DNA of 64,000 nt, from the NCBI RefSeq assembly GCF_019048065.1, contig NZ_CP077291.1, forward strand, positions 4,774,001-4,838,000, in the 5' to 3' direction. The position numbers and the translations under genes are program-made. Under the pieces are notes generated by a model. The model searched no databases, was not told the DNA's origin, and saw nothing but the letters and a program-made list of their open reading frames with translations. How positions within the stretch are numbered: position 1 is the first letter of the stretch; each line of letters opens with the position of its first letter. The stretch comes from Citrobacter farmeri (GTDB taxonomy: Bacteria > Pseudomonadota > Gammaproteobacteria > Enterobacterales > Enterobacteriaceae). Positions 62,983 through 64,000 of this stretch are shown in pieces.

Positions 62983-62991
62983 TTATACACA
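62983..62991 (+). promoter_or_regulatory. oriC DnaA box R4 (variant)
   Basis: TTATACACA at the R4 position. E. coli R4 is the strong TTATCCACA; here one base has changed (C to A at position 5) and the box now equals R2. It still fits TTWTNCACA. Confidence 0.88.
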
Positions 62992-63013
62992 ATAAATCGC
63001 ACGATCTTTACAC

Positions 63014-63457
63014 TTATTTGAGTAAATTAATCCAGGATCCCAGCCAGGCTTCTGCTGGATCTTCCGGAATATCGTGTTCAAGGATGTTGATCTTCAGCGT
63101 TTCGCCAATCTGTTTGGCACCAGAATGCTTCAGTTCAGCTTCGATCTTCTCTATTGCACCACAGAATGTGTCATATTCGCGACTGCCAATACCGATCGCG
63201 CCGAAACGAACCTGCGACAGATCCGGTTTTTGCGACTGAAGATCTTCATATAAAGGAACAAGGTTATCGGGAATGTCCCCCGCGCCGTGCGTGGAGCTGA
63301 TGACCAGCCAGATCCCCGTCGCAGACAGGGAGTCTAACAGCGGACCGTGCAGTGTTTCGGTTGAAAAACCGGCATCTTCCAGCTTTTCAGCCAGGTGTTC
63401 TGCAACATATTCAGCGCCGCCAAGGGTGCTGCCGCTAATAAGAGTTATGTCAGCCAT
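63014..63457 (-). CDS. mioC: Flavodoxin-like protein MioC
   Basis: 147 residues, FMN-binding flavodoxin fold: phosphate loop SGSTLGGAEYVAE, then SSTHGAGDIPDN and GIGSREYDTFCGA. E. coli MioC supports biotin synthase activity in vitro. It is transcribed towards oriC, and mioC transcription influences initiation. It ends about 15 bases right of the oriC boundary. Confidence 0.96.
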   Translation of the reverse strand: MADITLISGSTLGGAEYVAEHLAEKLEDAGFSTETLHGPLLDSLSATGIWLVISSTHGAGDIPDNLVPLYEDLQSQKPDLSQVRFGAIGIGSREYDTFCGAIEKIEAELKHSGAKQIGETLKINILEHDIPEDPAEAWLGSWINLLK

Positions 63458-63545
63458 ACGAGCCCATCCTTTTAAAGAGGGGCTATTGTACGCTGTGAGT
63501 GAGCTGGGATCTACCTGTGGAAAAATGTGGGATTAAAAAAGGCGA

Positions 63546-64000
63546 TCACGGCTTAATGGTACGCATGATCGGGTTTTGCAGGACGATCAGCGTCTCGGTG
63601 GACTGAATTTCATCAATTGTTTGGATCTTGTTGATAAGTACGTGCTGGAGTGCATCGATCGACCTGCACATGACCTTAATAAAGATGCTGTAGTGGCCGG
63701 TGGTGTAGTATGCCTCAGTGACTTCATCCAGACTCTCAAGCCTGGCCAACGCTGAAGGATAGTCTTTGGCGCTTTTGAGAATAATGCCGATAAAACAACC
63801 GACGTCGTAACCGAGTTGTTTCGGGCTGACATCAATACGAGCGCCGGTAATGATCCCCGCCTGCTTCATTTTTTCTACACGGACGTGAATAGTCCCTGGA
63901 CTGACGCCAAACTGTTTCGCCAGTTCGGCATAGGCGGTACGAGCATTTTCCATTAAGGCATCCAGAATGCCGCGGTCCAGATTGTCGATCTGATAATTTT
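63546..64000 (-). CDS. asnC: Asparagine-responsive regulator AsnC (partial, cut by right edge)
   Basis: Lrp/AsnC-family regulator. In addition to MENARTAYAELAKQFGVSPG..., the frame continues to the window edge as NYQIDNLDRGILDAL, aligning with E. coli AsnC from residue 3, so only the start codon and part of codon 2 are missing. It has an N-terminal helix-turn-helix (AKQFGVSPGTIHVRVEKMK) and a C-terminal RAM ligand domain (YYTTGHYSIFIKVMCRS). It activates asnA, divergent and outside the window, and represses itself and mioC. Confidence 0.95.
   Translation of the reverse strand, partial: NYQIDNLDRGILDALMENARTAYAELAKQFGVSPGTIHVRVEKMKQAGIITGARIDVSPKQLGYDVGCFIGIILKSAKDYPSALARLESLDEVTEAYYTTGHYSIFIKVMCRSIDALQHVLINKIQTIDEIQSTETLIVLQNPIMRTIKP

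Larger units (their letters stand above)
62724..62998. other. oriC: Chromosomal replication origin oriC
   Basis: The mnmG-mioC gap matches E. coli oriC closely. From left to right it has an AT-rich unwinding element with three GATC-headed 13-mers, DnaA box R1, an IHF-like site (atcaatacgttg, about 62831-62842), box R5M, box R2, a Fis-like region, box R3 and box R4. Eleven GATC sites for Dam/SeqA lie between 62725 and 62897. Replication should start here bidirectionally. R4 differs from E. coli. Confidence 0.97.

Overview
The window is a chromosomal segment from a member of the Enterobacteriaceae that carries the replication origin. Protein order and near-identity to Escherichia coli run through gyrB-recF-dnaN-dnaA-rpmH-rnpA-yidD-yidC-mnmE, pstSCAB-phoU, glmUS, the atp operon, rsmG-mnmG, oriC and mioC-asnC. 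Several features differ from E. coli K-12: dsdCXA lies beside emrD, an intact alpha-glucoside PTS operon is present, yidB and yidX are absent next to gyrB/yidA, mdtL and yidZ are absent after tnaB, and the bgl/cbrBC block is absent between yieH and phoU. With tnaCAB (indole production) also present, an indole-positive Citrobacter-like organism is my best inference. The species cannot be fixed from the sequence alone.

Layout. Positions 1-1700: the start of the ilvBN leader gene ivbL, the SOS toxin-antitoxin locus istR/tisB, and a DMT-family transporter. 1800-9200: emrD, a secreted GH5-like protein, the D-serine locus dsdC-dsdX-dsdA, and the yidHGF operon, in which yidF is a shrunken radical-SAM relative. 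9200-19100: a 6-phospho-alpha-glucosidase/PTS operon with its GntR regulator yidP, then yidE, the small heat-shock genes ibpA-ibpB with RNA-thermometer-type leaders, yidQ, yidR and cbrA with a CreB tag. 19100-25200: the D-galactonate operon dgoRKADT and yidA. 25200-35700: gyrB to mnmE, the replication-initiation and membrane-insertion block. 35700-43800: an uncharacterised predicted TIM-barrel gene, the tryptophanase operon with a divergent TnaC leader, yieE, chrR, adeP and yieH. 43900-52250: phoU-pstBACS under a double Pho box, and glmU-glmS. 52500-64000: the F1Fo ATP synthase operon, rsmG, mnmG, oriC, mioC, and asnC, which runs off the right edge.

How it works together. The replication core supplies the initiator (DnaA), clamp (DnaN), gap-repair loader (RecF) and gyrase, and oriC lies about 31 kb away on the same window. 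Around it are housekeeping operons for protein export (YidC), tRNA modification (MnmE and MnmG form one complex), ATP synthesis, phosphate uptake and amino-sugar synthesis. Between these lie carbon-source modules: D-serine, alpha-glucosides, D-galactonate and tryptophan. Each has its own regulator or leader.

I found no clearly undescribed multi-gene system, phage, transposon, CRISPR array, tRNA or rRNA. The least understood items are the TIM-barrel gene at 35744, the eroded YidF with its DUF202 partners, the GH5-like protein without an obvious nucleophile, and an oriC whose R4 DnaA box differs from the E. coli sequence.
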